Assembly: GCF_019175385.1 (NCBI RefSeq)
Contig: NC_083339.1
Span: 78,388,307 to 78,452,306 of the forward strand
Reading direction: 5' to 3'
Length of the DNA: 64,000 bases
Origin: Lycium barbarum
Taxonomy: Eukaryota; Streptophyta; Magnoliopsida; Solanales; Solanaceae
Shown: one piece after another, positions 11,783-24,224 of the stretch
Layout: each line of letters starts with the position of its first letter
Position numbering within the stretch: the stretch's first letter is position 1
Program-made: the position numbers and the translations under genes
Notes under the pieces: model-generated
What the model was told of the DNA's origin: nothing
Databases searched by the model: none
The model's input: only the letters and a program-made list of their open reading frames with translations

Positions 11783-12883
11783 ACCTGGAAATGGGAAGTG
11801 ATCAACATGGATTTTATAGTGGGATTACCCCTTTCCCGTGGCAAGTATGATTCTATATGGGTGATCATGGATAGGCTGACGAAAGCAGCCCATTTTCTTC
11901 CAGTCAAGACCACGTACTCAGCGGAAGACTATGCAAAGTTGTATCTCAAAGAAATTGTGCGACTCCATGGAATCCCATTATCTATTATCACAGATAGAGG
12001 AGCACAGTTTACAACTAAGTTTTGGAAATCCTTTCAAGAAGGTTTAGGCACTCAAGTGAAGCTTAGCACGGCGTTTCATCCGCAGACGGATGGACAAGCC
12101 GAGCGTACTATTCAAACCTTGGAAGATATGTTACGAGCATGTGTGCTGGATTTTGGTGGAAGTTGGGATGATCATTTACCGCTAATTGAATTTGCATATA
12201 ACAACAGCTATCATTCCAGTATTCAAATGGCTCCATATGATGCTTTATATGGGAGGCAATGTAGATCTCCAATTGGATGGTTCGAAATAGGAGAAGCACA
12301 ACTAGTGGGCCCTGAATTGGTCCAACAAGCAATCAAAAAATTCAAGGTGATCCAAGATCGGTTGTTGCCAGCCCAAAGTCGCCAAAAGTCCTATGCCGAC
12401 AATTGCCGACGAGACTTGGAATTTCAAGCCGGTGATTGGGTGTTCTTGAAAGTATCGCCAATGAAACGGGTGATGAGATTTGGTAAGAAAGGAAAGCTAA
12501 GTCCCAGATACATTGGACCCTACAAAATCGTCCGCAAGGTGGGTCAGGTTGCCTATGAATTGGATTTGCCTTCGGAGCTTGAATCTGTCCACCCAGTTTT
12601 CCACGTTTCGATGCTCCGCAAGTGTATTGGAGACCCCACCAAGATTGTCCCGATAGATGATGTGCAAGTGACAGAACGGCTTACCTATGAAGAGGTACCT
12701 ATTGCTATTTTAGATAGGCAGGTGCGGAGACTCCGAAATAAAGAGGTAGTTTCAGTCAAAGTCTTATGGCGAAACGATAACCGGGAGGAAATGACATGGG
12801 AAGCAGAAGAGAGCATGAAGTCCAAGTACCCACACTTATTCCAACCCCCGGGAGAGATCCAAGACGAAACGCCGATGATATGA
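11783..12883 (+). pseudogene. Integrase core and chromodomain, 5' truncated
   Basis: Integrase inserts element cDNA into chromosomes. This fragment starts at TWKWEVINMDF, just before the first catalytic Asp (codon 11810-11812). The second Asp is in ITDRGAQF (11993-11995) and the Glu in DGQAERT (12101-12103), giving the D,D35E spacing. Further on come VFLKVSPMKRVMRFGKKGKL and PRYIGPYKIV (the GPY/F-type domain), VYPVFHVSML-like HPVFHVSMLRKC, and the chromodomain-like tail with VLWRNDNREEMTWEAEESM ending at 12883. The zinc-binding N-terminus and all upstream pol are missing because the minus-strand array 1-11782 is inserted here. The open frame extends upstream to an ATG inside that LTR (11735), giving about 17 LTR-derived residues fused in frame; this is chance. 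The remaining 366 codons have no stop, so the copy is fairly young. Confidence 0.92.
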
Positions 12884-13093
12884 GGTATGTACGCTTCATT
12901 TTTAGGCTTTTGACCATGTGTGGCCACGGATATGTTGATATTGTGATGTAGCCCTGTAAGGCGATGATATTATGGGTTGTTGTGACAGGTTGGTGGTGTC
13001 AAATTATAGGGGAAACTCTGGCGAAATTTCCGTAGAATCCCGTGTGTTTAGCATTCGAGGACGAATGTTCCAAAAGGGGGGGGGGGGGAAGAA
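12884..13093 (+). other. 3' untranslated internal segment with PPT
   Basis: It holds, in order, the TATAGGGGAAACTCTGGCG motif (13005), the hairpin AGCATTCG-AGGA-CGAATGTT (13050-13069), and the polypurine tract with 13 G (13076-13088) ending AAGAA just before the LTR at 13094. The same order occurs in element C (42722-42816) and E0 (59717-59825). Confidence 0.85.
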
Positions 13094-15440
13094 TGTTACA
13101 CCTCAGAATATTTTCGTGAACCAACAATGAATAGACCACCGAAGGGCAGGAGTGTGCGATGTTTTACTATGTAGGGAATGACTATTTATGAACTTTGAAA
13201 ATGAGGAAGTTGCAGAATTTCATTTCAGCCCAGTGGTCGTAAAATGGAATACGACTCGTAAAGTGATTTACGGACCGTAAAGTGCCATCGTCCGTCAACA
13301 TTCCAAAAATTTCAACTTTCTGCCAAATGTTAAATGGTAAAATACGACTCAGAATACAGACCGTAAATTGAAATACGGCCCGTAAACTGTGACCGTAAAC
13401 CACCATGACCTACAGCAAACCTTTTTGTTTCTGATATGCTTAAATACGGTCGTGGAGGACGGACGGTAAACCAGTATACGACCCATAAACTGGGTATACA
13501 GCCATTGTACACCCCGACTTCTGTTCATTAAAAACCAGATTTTGAGTTATTAAAAAGGGACCCTAAGCTCATTTTATTTCATTTCTCACCTACACGATTC
13601 AAGAACTCTCTAGAGTACTCCAAAACACTTCATATACAAGAATTTAAGAGAATCAAATGGAGATCAAGAACAACAACATTAAATCCATGAAACAAAGTGT
13701 GTGAAACTCAAGTGATGTTCATCCAAACCAAGAAGTTCCAAAAAAAGAGTGAAGTACGGTTTGGTGCTAGAGGAGCAATTCCACTCAAGACTTGTTCAAC
13801 CATCATCTAAGGTATGTTTCATGACATTACCATGTTGTTTAAGGTATTGGAAGGTTAAGATACCCGAGTTGTAGAAAAACATAGCAAATGGGTTATAAAT
13901 GAGTGAATAGTGCCATGAGTGAATGGTAATAGAATTGAATCATGAATGTTAGTGTGTTGTGAGTATGAATACGTTATAAATGACATGTAAACCATGAGAT
14001 AAATGTGATACATGAGAAAATACGATAGTGAACCAAAAACCATAAATGTGGGAAAAATGAAGAGAAATGGTGGAATGCGGTTAATGCATGTAAATGATGA
14101 TTGTTGAATTCAACATTGTGAGTATCATTGTGAGCGTTTGGGAGTTGACATAGAACATGGGAGAAGTAGTACAAACAAAGGGAGTGTTGTCCAATTTTCC
14201 CTAGAGTTAGTAACGCGTTCTTATAGTCGATTAATTAACGTAATTGTGAATTCTCTTTTGACGGTAGAGACGCGATATCGAATGAGAACAAGCGAGCGAT
14301 AGCTTAGTTAAACGTCAAAGGTATGTGAGGCTAGTCCCTTCTTTCTAATGGCATGAATCCTATAGCGTAACTTGTTTCTTATCCATGAGCCTATGTCTAT
14401 AATTAGCTACACAAGGTAATGATTTAAAGTATAGAAAGGCTCATGATGTTATTTATCGCTTACACTCACCTTATATGCTAATTCCTTCAAGGTGAGGCAG
14501 AATGTCCATGATTGTTCCATAATGCAATCGGGGGATCACGACCTTACGTCACCCCGATAGAGTATGTATTATGATAAGCTAAGCATATTGTGATGAGTAT
14601 ATGATGATATTACTATTACACCGCGCCTATTTGGCCGGGCAGTCACCGCCAAGGCGGGCAGCTATGCGACACACCATGGCCAGATGGCATGAGCAGACAC
14701 CACTAGTGGGCGGCATGAGATGTTACCCTGGACGCGGGAGGCCTGGATGCGGGCTCATCTTATGATTATCACACCGATCCGATATGGACGGGCAGTTTAT
14801 ATATGATGCATATATGATATGATATGATATGATGATGAGCATGAGTAAGACAGCATGAATTGTTTTCTTATACTTGGCAGTTGGATTCCGATATTCCACA
14901 TGAGTATCTTCTCTATATCATTGTCTTATTTCATTGTTTATGCCTCTCATACTTAGTGCAATATTCGTACTGAATTTCTCTTTCTTTGGACGCTGTGTTC
15001 ATGCCCACAGGTAGACAGGGAGGAGAGCTCGATCCAGATCCGTGGTAGCTGTCAGCTGATTGGAAGCCCTCCATTGTCCCGGAGGTGCTTATGACTATTC
15101 TTTTGTGTATATATAGCCATGTATATGTATTTTTGGGCACGACGGGGTCTTGTCCCGTCCCTATGTTCAGTACTCTAATAGAGGCTCGTAGATACGCAGT
15201 GCGGGTTAGATGGTCTCACGAGATCGCTGCTGTATATCTATACATATATATATTATTTTGCTAGCGCAAGGGCACATGTGCATGAAAGTATTTTATGTTT
15301 CCATATGAGCTATGATTTTTCCTACGCTATGCGTATAAAGATGATAAAAAGGGTATAAAATGAGAAAATGAGCGATAGAACGAGTGGTGCTCGGTGGTTA
15401 GCCCCGGGTACCCGTCGCGGCCCCTAGCTGGGTGGTGACA
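13094..15440 (+). repeat. 3' LTR of the plus-strand element cut at 11783
   Basis: 2347 bp from TGTTACACCTCAG to GGGTGGTGACA. It follows a PPT directly. It contains the CGTAAA palindrome array (about 13226-13510), A-rich TATA-like sequence just after it, the R inverted-repeat region near 14945-14965 (first arm decayed) and the motif GTTCATGCCCACAGG after that. The last ~100 bp match the end of the minus-strand LTR at 2938, although the U3 halves differ. The 5' LTR of this element must lie left of the window. Confidence 0.88.
13226..13510. promoter_or_regulatory. CGTAAA/TTTACG palindrome array in U3
   Basis: Repeated half-sites CGTAAA and inverted TTTACG, several joined as TTTACGGACCGTAAA-type palindromes, start about 130 bp into the LTR and just upstream of A/T-rich TATA-like sequence. 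Homologous arrays occur in the LTRs at 32885, 42817 and 59826. A promoter role is inferred from position only. Confidence 0.5.
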
Positions 15441-17024
15441 CCGGCCATCTAGGTGCGGTGTCATTATACATATATACTTCTCATGAAGCATGCATAGGAT
15501 CTCAAGTAAACACTGTAACTTTATCGGAGTGACGTAAGGTCGGTAACCTCTAATTACATTATGGAACATCATGATCGTCATGTCTCACCTTGAAGGAACT
15601 AGCACTATAATGTGAGGTTATACACAATAAATAGCATCAAGGAATCATGTATAGATTATTAACATCATAATAACATCATATCATTGTCAAGGAGCATATC
15701 TCGTCTCCATCTCGTAGGAGACTTTTAATACGCTTTAGCTTTCGTCTTTTGGAAGGTAAGAAGGTCATGGGAATTACCGGAAAGGAGTTACAATATATAT
15801 ATATAAGAATCATGCCTTTGAAGGAAGGGCTAGCCTTACATACCTCTACGTCTCCTCAACTTTATCATCTAATTGCTTGCCTTTCAAGCTCGCGATTCTA
15901 CCTTCAAGAGAATTTGTACTAAGATTAGACAACCGGAAACATGCTTAAGCTTAAGCTTAAGCAACTAAGAGCTAATGAAGATTTGGCGACATTTTCTTTG
16001 TTTCGACAACTTCTTCCATGAAATAAGATAACCCTCAAACATCAATAAGAACACTCATGATAACATAATCAATAGATTATTTATGTTAAACATTGTTTAC
16101 TTCTTAAATCCACCTTCAAGATCATCCATAACCACAACTATATTACAACATCATATTCGTTCTCATAAAATACTCCTTTAATATCATTCGTATCATTCAA
16201 CACAAGTTTGTACTCATAACATGTCAAGAACTATTATTCAAGTTAAGTCATTAATCAAGAGTATCACTATTTCCATATTTATACTCCATATTATCCTCCC
16301 TCTTAATAACATGAATTGAACATAAAACGTACCTTTGATGATGTAAGAATGGACTTTGAATGGAATTACTTCACTTGGAGAAAACCCTACTTCAACACTA
16401 AAGAGATCCTTGGTTTCCACAAACCCTAGAGAGTATCCTTGCACTTGATTCTACAAATTATTGGTGTTTACTCCTTGATTTCCCTTGGATATATGATGAT
16501 ATGACAAGAGAATTTTTCTAGAACCTTCAAGACTTAGAGAGACACTGAAATCAAAATATTTGGAGCTCAACTCGTCTATTTATAGCTGAAGCTGGAAAGT
16601 TTCAGAGAAGCGGGTCGACGCTCACGTCGACCTGTCGACGGTCCATCGACTTGCTCTGTCGACTTGCTTCTGCAAATCTGAAATGCAGAGTAATATTGAC
16701 AGCGAAGATCGACGGCCTGTCGACGTCTCTCATCGATCTGCTTCTACAAATCAGGATTTTCAGAATATAGTGACGGTGCATATTGATGGCCCATCGACAT
16801 GATCGACGGTTCGTCGATAATGTCTGATGTCTACAGAATTCCCTGAATCTGCTCCGCCTTCGTCAGTTCAATTTGTTCAATTTCTAATCCTGTAATATAC
16901 CTAGAATACCTGCACCGGGTAAAAATACATAGCATCTCAATACTCGAATACAAATCTCCATTTCAAGGCATGCTCAACTAGAGAGCCGTATGTTTTTCCT
17001 ACAATGAAAACGAGAGGTGTAACA
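15441..17024 (-). repeat. Partial LTR, minus strand, R-U5 end missing
   Basis: In minus sense it starts TGTTACACCTCTCG at 17024. Its left part resembles 3750-3900 of the LTR at 2938 (GACGTAAGGTCG and CTCACCTTGAAGG in both). It stops abruptly at the end of the plus-strand LTR at 15440, which suggests that element inserted into it. It contains a GTCGAC-based palindrome array (16604-16830). No coding. Confidence 0.7.
16604..16830. promoter_or_regulatory. GTCGAC palindrome array in minus-strand LTR
   Basis: Many TCGAC/GTCGA half-sites, such as CGTCGACCTGTCGACGG and GACGGCCTGTCGACG, in about 230 bp. They lie about 200-420 bp from the LTR start, the same relative place as the CGTAAA arrays of other families but with a different sequence. 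Confidence 0.45.
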
Positions 17025-17138
17025 ATGATGATGATTGTTCAATAATATAAATCAGAGGCTACCGACCTTACATCAGTCCGATAAAGTGGTAGCTTTTAAT
17101 TGGGCTCTCATGCGTGCTACTTATATTATATATGTATA

Positions 17139-17221
<83 letters not shown>

Positions 17222-18044
17222 GAATGGGGAAAGGTGAGGCTTATATATGCATAACTACCTGATCCGTTGGAATACTATGATCTAGTCCCGGACACGGGAT
17301 ATATAGTTAAATGGATCAGGCTGTTCGTTCCGCAGCAATATATGTAATGATGATATGATATATAGATCAGGATGCACGTTCCGCAACACTATTATATTAT
17401 ATATGTACAATTGTTTTTTAAAAAAAAAGAATGCCAAGCATGCATGATGTTCTCCTTAAGAGGCAATTAGATGTACAAGTTATCCATATCTCATTTTATG
17501 TTCTATATCCATTGTTATGTTGTTATTCATGCCTTACATACCCAGGACATTATTCGTACTGACGTCCTTTCTTGTGGACACTGCGTTCATGCCCTCAGAA
17601 AAATAGGGAGATGGACCAGACCCTTAGGAGCTTTACCAGCGGAGTCTTAAGAGCGCTCCATTTGCTTCGGAGCTGCAGTTTATTGGTACTACTCTTCTGT
17701 GCATATACTTGGGCATGGTGGATTCCTGCCCCGTCCAGTCCTTATAATTTCCAGTACTCTATATAGAGGCTCATAGACATGTGTGGATAGTTAGAAGTTT
17801 CATAACCTTATCGGTTTGTACTGTTGCATAATATTTTGGCAGCCTTTTTGGCTTGTGTTTATGGGCATAGTTGTTGATGATTAAATAGAGAGGTTCCATT
17901 ATCTTGTGTTATATTCTCTTACCGAGTATGACGACCATCAGCTAGCTTTGTGGCCCACCTAGAACGATTATGAGACGTATGTTCAGAAGTGCTCGGTAGG
18001 TTAGCACCGGGTGCCCGTCATGACCCTCAGGTTGGGTCGTGACA
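17025..18044 (+). repeat. LTR fragment, plus strand, R-U5 half
   Basis: It resembles 57769-58702 (ATAAATCRGAGGYTACCGACC, then the TA-rich stretch, the two-unit ATGGATCRGG repeat, CGTACTGACGTCC and the end TTGGGTCGTGACA). It starts abruptly where the minus-strand LTR ends (17024), so it is the right half of an LTR split by that insertion. A pure TA microsatellite lies at about 17141-17218. No coding. Confidence 0.72.
17141..17218. repeat. TA dinucleotide microsatellite
   Basis: About 39 uninterrupted AT/TA units within the LTR fragment. Shorter TA runs occur at 19328-19354 (followed by TG repeats), 36787-36815 and 61446-61463. Confidence 0.95.
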
Positions 18045-19325
18045 TAATTATATGATATAAGGCTGCAATTTTTAGTAAGTGATTTCCTTATCATGTTGAG
18101 AATTTTATTAAGTTAAGAAGAAACAATACAAAAGGTGCTATGGGTTGTACATATCCTAGCTCGATCTTGTCGCTCGTTATAAGGTATTATGAAGTTGTTA
18201 TGGATATATATGTTGTGTTGTTGAGATTTATTTCTTTGTTTTGGTTGTTGTTGTGATATATGGAATTGGGAGGTACTAGTGATATAGGGGAGATGCTGCC
18301 CATTTCGTCTTAGAACCAAGTTATCAATTGATATATACGATATACGAAAGCCCTCTAAAGTCATATACGTATTCCATTAATTATAGGTTTGACATATTAA
18401 TTGTGGAAAGTTTGTGGTTGGGTTTCTTGGAGGACGTGAGGTATGTTAAGGCTATCCTTCCTTTCACTTTGGCATGATCCTTATGATATGAGTAAACAAG
18501 CAAATGAATGAACTTCCATATCACTTTACTCTTAGAAGCATTACGAGTACTCTAATCTTTGATGTTCCTGTACCCCTTTGATGATCATTGCTTCTGTACA
18601 TGGGTCTTGAGATTACGTATATTGATGATATTAGCTCAAAGATGTTTATCGGAGGTAGCACGACTTTATGTCACTCCGAGAGTTTTATTTATTCATCATA
18701 CTTATGCATTGCATTCATTTATACATATGCACATTGACCCATGACCAGAAGGCGTTATATACGCGCATGTTATACACATATATAGGGCATGAGGAAAGGG
18801 ATAGGTGTTATATACGCATCACCACCTGATCAGCTGGTATACGATGAGGATGATGATGTCCACAGCGGGGCCGACATAATATGATGTATGGACCGGACTG
18901 CACGTTCCGCAGCACTAACATTTATGGATCGGGATGTACGTTCACAGCACTAACAGGTATATTATGATATATGTGTTTGATTTTTGAAAGAAAGCATGCA
19001 TATTATATGCCCTCAGAGGCACTTTCAGTTATATAAAGTTATATAGACACTTTCAGATATACAGTCATACAGATGATTCTCATGTCTCAGATTCTTTTTA
19101 TGATTCTTGTGTATATGTTGTTTTCACGCCATACATACTCAGTACATTATTCCTACTGACTCCCCTATTGCTTTTTTTTAGGGGGGGGGGGGGGGGCGAA
19201 AGGTTGTGTTTCATGCAAGCAGGTCCCAAGATACAGGTTGGTAATCCATCTATTAGGATGTCAGCTCAGCAGATGAGGTTGATGCACTCCATTTGTTCCA
19301 TAGATGACAGAAGTCAGCATGGTCT

Positions 19326-19368
<43 letters not shown>

Positions 19369-19718
19369 ATGCACATGCGTATGGGTATGGCGGGGCCCTG
19401 ACCCAGCCACGTTGTGCTACACTTTCCAGTAGAGGCTTATCGATAGTTATGTATTGTCAAATGAGGTCCAGACATGTGGTTTCACAGTTGTCACAGGCGG
19501 TTATGATAGCCTTATCGGCTTATGCAGTATGTTCAGCGTATTCATACAGATGAGTCTTCCAGATTAGTTAATACACGCATGTTCCTTATGAGTTTATCGA
19601 GAGTCATATGATGGCCCTATCGGCACACCTATGTTTATGTTGATGTTACAGATGCATGTAAGGTGGTGCTTCACTAGTATCAACTGCCCGTCATGATCCT
19701 CCAGTTTGGGTCGTGACA
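18045..19718 (+). repeat. LTR fragment, plus strand
   Basis: It ends TTTGGGTCGTGACA at 19718. It carries GATATAGGGGAGATGCTGCC (18281-18300), a related ACCACCTGATCAGCTGG segment (18820s) and the R region CAGTACATTATTCCTACTG (about 19140), where a run of 16 G (19181-19196) replaces the usual CCCC...GGGG hairpin. The 5' start is not clear. No coding. Confidence 0.6.
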
Positions 19719-20487
19719 TCTTTCATGTCATGTTTTCATCTCGCCCTTGGCAAGGTGTGGGAGCTCTGTTTGTCTGGCGAGGTACCAAACTCCACGTGCC
19801 CACGTGGTGATATCATGTTGTCGGTTTATGCAATGCTCTCCCTACTTACAATGTTTTTACTCATATTATATCTATATGTATTCATGTTCATGACCAGACT
19901 TCAGTTCCAGTTTTAGTTTCAGTTTTCATTATGTTATTTCCATGTCCCATGTTATTTCATTCAGTTGCTTTACATACCGGTACATTCAATGTGTTGACGT
20001 ATCCCTTTCTATTGCCCGGGGGCCTGCATTTCACGATGTTGGTACGGATTTACATGACGACGCATATGCTCAGTCGGATTTGCTCGTATTAGCCTGTTGG
20101 TGAGCCCCATCTCATTCGGAGTTTTAGTCAGTTATCTTTATTTTATCAATTATGCATTTAAAGGTGGGGGCCTTGTCCCAGCAAGTACGTTTTCCAGTTA
20201 AGACTCATGATTAGAGGTTTCATAGACTAGCCAGTTTAGTTATGTCAGGCATGCAAGGTGTTTTTCCATCTTTGGCTCAACTCATGTTATTTCCGCACTC
20301 ATGTTTTGAGCGAGTATTTCATTTATCATTATGACTACATGTGTTTTCTCAAAACCCATCATGCTTATGTTATATTTCCGCTCATGTTAGCCTCATGACT
20401 ATTCAGCAAGTCATGTGGTTCGCTCGGTCACATGCAGTAAGGCAGAGAGTGTCGTGTTTCGCCCAAGCCATGGTTCGGGACGTGACA
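19719..20487 (+). repeat. LTR R-U5 remnant matching the E0 3' LTR
   Basis: It matches about 61320-62111 (TCATGTCATG, AGGTGTGGG, CACGTGG, CATGTTGTCGGTT, GGGGGCCTGCATTTCA and the ending CCATGGTT...GGGRCRTGACA). It is probably the remains of the 5' LTR of E0. No PBS follows; the sequence passes directly into an unassigned block. Confidence 0.65.
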
Positions 20488-20788
20488 AGGTCAATACAAA
20501 CAACAAGTACTAGTAGGTATCATAGGCCGACTAAGATTAGCTAACATATGTCAAGGCATTAAAGTAAGATAAACAAGTAAGTCAACGAAGTATAAGTCAA
20601 TCACGAGCCAGTAACAACATACCCGCCATCACCTATGTTATAGATTCTAAGCCCAAATGTGCCAAATCTCAATATATTCAATCCGAATTCGTATATCACA
20701 AGTACATCACAAGAATATCACAATACCAACCATAGTACAATGCAATTCAATAATGTATAAAGTGTGAATGCAATGCATATGCACTATA
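20488..20788. other. Unassigned block, left part
   Basis: A/T-rich sequence between the LTR remnant and the LARD. With the right part (29961-31887) it forms one ~2.2 kb block interrupted by the LARD insertion. I see no coding. The right part ends GGGTCGTTAC, like an LTR terminus, so the whole may be a degraded LTR of another family. Confidence 0.4.
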
Positions 20789-20793
20789 CACGT
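20789..20793. other. Target-site duplication CACGT (left)
   Basis: CACGT directly precedes the LTR end at 20794 and is repeated at 29956-29960 directly after the other LTR. This is the 5-bp duplication made by the LARD insertion. Confidence 0.95.
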
Positions 20794-23700
20794 TGTCACG
20801 ACCCAGCCCCGTGGGCCGCGACTGGCACCCTATCTGGGTACCCAGACCAAATCGCATATTTATTTACCAAATCCGAGCATATTCCAAAAATTCATAAAAG
20901 TCATATCAAACTGAATCTTTATCAAATATGTCTTAAGCGGTCGCACAAATCAAAATGCCATATCAAATACAAACTGAGCGGCGGAATAGACATCGCCGGT
21001 CGAAAGTGCAAACATAAGCATAAGGGCCATTTAGGGCCATCAAAACAAACGGACCGCTTTAAGACCAGAGAACAAAATCAAACAAACATATATAGGACCC
21101 TCGCCCCACATATATGACTACAGGCCTCTACGAACTCAAAACAAACACATATGGCGAGACAGGGCCCCGCCGTACCCAAATCGTCAAATATACTGAGCAT
21201 ATACATAGCAAAAGGAGTCTGTACCAAAAGTGGACTCCGGATCAGAAGGGGTACTCCAAAATAGCAGAAAGTGAAGCCTACAGTGGAGGATCACCAATGT
21301 CTGTACCTGCGGGCATGAAACGCAGCCCCCGAAGAAAGGGGGTCAGTACGAAATATGTACTGAGTATGTAAAGCACGGAGTACAGAAATATGGATCAAAA
21401 CTGAAAGCAAATCAGATAACAAAGTGGAGTACAACCAGTGTGTCAAAATTCGTATCAAAGTCATATATGTATACATAATGCAAACGAAATCATGCAAACG
21501 CTTAGGAACGTGGTCGCCACTCCGACGCTGGCGCCACACACAGCATAACACCAGAAGGTTTCAAATCTCCGTATCTCCGAACACAAACACAAACATAGGT
21601 GAGCGTATCGCATCACGAGCCATATCACAGCATAACTCCAAACGGAACCCGGCCCTATGGCGAAGCCTCGGGAACCGTAACACAGCATACGGCCGAATTA
21701 TTGTAAGGCGCACGAATCATAACCGGCTCGGGAACCGGTGAACGAAGTCATAATGAGGCACGAGCGGAGTCGTGAGCAAACAAATGCAAATTATATTTCA
21801 AAATAGTCTTTCAAAACATAATAGTTTCATAAGTCATTCCATAGTACAAAATAATCGAATACTTAGTCGATACGAAGGTTCGTTTCACAAAAAGTTTCCA
21901 AAATGGTACGTATGGCTCAAAACGTAACCTAGCATATCATAATATTCATAACATAGCTCATAGCAGAACGTTTCAAAATCAAAGGGTTCATATCAAACCT
22001 TATTCCAAAGGAGAGCCCGATAGGACAAATAGGGCGTCTCGGGGTTAGCGGGCCCACCTCGAGTCAAATTGAGGTGGAGAACATAATTTACGAACATTAA
22101 TAGGACAAAAGGTCATACATAATCATTACCAGGTGACCCGATCACATTTCGATAGGTTTCGGACGATTGGTGGCATTCTAGCCAAAATAGAGCCCTTAGG
22201 CTTCAATTGAATTGAGTGAATAGTAACTTTTCTGTGGATCGGGTTTCGAGGAGCAGAAATGCTCCGGAAGTTCCAATATTCACCTAGCATACTAAGACAT
22301 GCCAAACGAAGAAGTGGGAAGCTTTACATACCTTACAGACGTCGTATGCTCTCCCAAAAGTCAAGTCCCGTTTCGTCTGAAATCTGCAAATGGTCAAAGT
22401 TACTAATTGAGATTCTTAGGCTTAAAAATGCCATTAACTTCATTTTTGTCTACCGAAATTTCGGCAGCATTTCCCCTATAAATCTAAAAACCCCGAGACT
22501 TAGCTCGGCTCAAAATACATCAACAACAACAGCCCACACATCAACAACAACACAAATCATAATTAAACCACTCTAGCTTCAAAGTTCCACCTTATTACCT
22601 AAGTTGGAAACTTTTCATTTAACCTTCCAAAACTTAAAATCTATATCCACATCATTATATTCATTTACTCATTCAAGATCATTCAAGATCATTCCAAATA
22701 TATTCCAAGCCATATACGAAATTGCTCAAGATTCATTACTTTCCATAATTCTTTCAAAACATCAAAACTTACAACGAACGTTCTAACTTGCGTCGTTCAT
22801 TCCGAATTCACTAACAACAACATCAATTTACATCCTATGATCTTACTTTCACAATTATACAAAAACTATATAAATTCGCATAATTTCCCATAATGACATA
22901 CAACCAAGTTCAATGCCATAATTCTTCCAACACTTCCAAATCAATGCAAACTTACATTATTTAAATTATAAGGATCATAACCATACAACTAACATATCAA
23001 ACAAAACAATTTATCACCATTCCAACTTCTTCCATAGCCACGGCCAACATTCATTTTTTTCCAATTCCACCCAATTCATTCAACTTTCATTTCTAATACA
23101 ATTTCTACCATCACATACTAGATTCTAACATGAATTCAAGCCACCAAAACCATGCAATATACATGCTTACCTATGGCTAACACACACTTAGTCCCAACAC
23201 ACAAAATTCCCATGTTTTCTATTCATTCACACATACTACAACATACATATACCATTCATAACATAACAAAAGCATGAAATCCTCACCTTTCTTCAAGTCC
23301 TTCACTTGGAGATAAGAATTGTTTTCTTGCCACAACACTTATATCAATTTGTAGAGGGCTTTGCACTTGATAATAATTTCACAAGAGATGAACTTTTAAA
23401 CCAAGGAATTGGCTCCAAAAAATTTTTCTTTCTTTTCTTTCTTTTCTCCTCTCAAACCCGAATTGCCCTCTCTTTTTTCTTTCTTTCTTGCTTTGTGTTT
23501 TCTTGAAGGGTCTTGATAATAATCCAATTATATATGATATATATCCTTTTAAGAGTCATGTGCTATGCACATGACATCAAAGTAATGGGTTTGGGCCATG
23601 GCTAAGGCCGGCCACCCTCCATTCTTTGGGCCTAAATTTTGTGTTGTATTTTCCTTGGCCCAATTCATAAAACGTCCCATTTTGTAATTCCCGAAACTAA

Positions 23701-23862
23701 TTCCCGAAATTCCAAATTTATTCTCGGCCTTCCCCGATGTCTTAACATTAAAGATTCCCCAACCAACATAGTCATATTCACTAAAATTAAATTATGTCCT
23801 TATAACACACAAGTCGTAATTATTCCTCGATTTCCAATTATACGAAAACACGGGACATAACA
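20794..23862 (-). repeat. 3' LTR of the LARD
   Basis: 3069 bp, from TGTTATGTCCCGTG at 23862 to GGGTCGTGACA at 20794 in minus sense. The R region has CAGTAC-N7-GTACTG at 21344-21362 and the hairpin CCCCC-N7-GGGGG at 21326-21342. The U3 side has the CCGAAATTTCGGCAGCATTT motif near 22454-22480. It differs from 26887-29955 at roughly three to four dozen positions by my count. Small ORFs inside it occur in both copies, only because the LTRs are copies. Confidence 0.95.
21326..21362 (-). other. Conserved double hairpin in presumed R region
   Basis: In LTR sense: CAGTAC-ATATTTC-GTACTG, then ACCCCC-TTTCTT-CGGGGG, then TGCGTTTCATGCCCGCAGG. The first inverted repeat recurs in almost every LTR here, on both strands: 3380-3398, 49459-49477, and near 27440, 36075, 43305, 50985, 54165 and 58210. 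An R-region or RNA-processing role is inferred from position. Confidence 0.5.
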
Positions 23863-23898
23863 TTCTCCCCCCCTTTAGAACATTCGTCCTCGAATGTT
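23863..23898 (-). other. Polypurine tract and hairpin of the LARD
   Basis: In element sense: perfect 8-bp hairpin AACATTCG-AGGA-CGAATGTT (23879-23898), then CTAAAGGGGGGGAGAA (PPT), then the LTR start. This is the same arrangement as in autonomous copies. Confidence 0.88.
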
Positions 23899-24224
23899 GA
23901 ATCGACATTATGGGGCGTCATACTGCTCCGGGAGGGTTCTCTTTATAGTTGTCCTTTTTTGATTTTTCCGACACGGCTCCTTTACTAACTTTAGGGGGGT
24001 AAATTTTTCACATCACTGATTCAAATGCCTTCATAATACATTTTCTCATACCCCACGTAAACATCGAACCATAAGATATATTCTTATAACAAACGAACGC
24101 TTTCCAGACATCCTAGTATCATTCCTTATTGCACTGCTGAGTTCCCTACCACATTATCGTAACCCCTCTTCATACCAGACACTTCATGCCAAACAGATTC
24201 AGAACTAGGGCCAGACGCGTATAA

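Noticed and set aside
11735..11785. ATG-started N-terminal extension of the integrase ORF
   Set aside because: These codons lie in the end of the opposite-strand LTR; the fusion is an insertion by-product, not a gene start.
17035..17262. ORF with a long Ile-Tyr repeat
   Set aside because: Translation of the TA microsatellite.
20764..22786. ORFs of 60-117 codons repeated at 27207-28879 and on the other strand at 47800-49700
   Set aside because: They lie in LTRs and recur only because LTRs are copies. Their frames are not kept in the more diverged solo LTR and no domain is visible.
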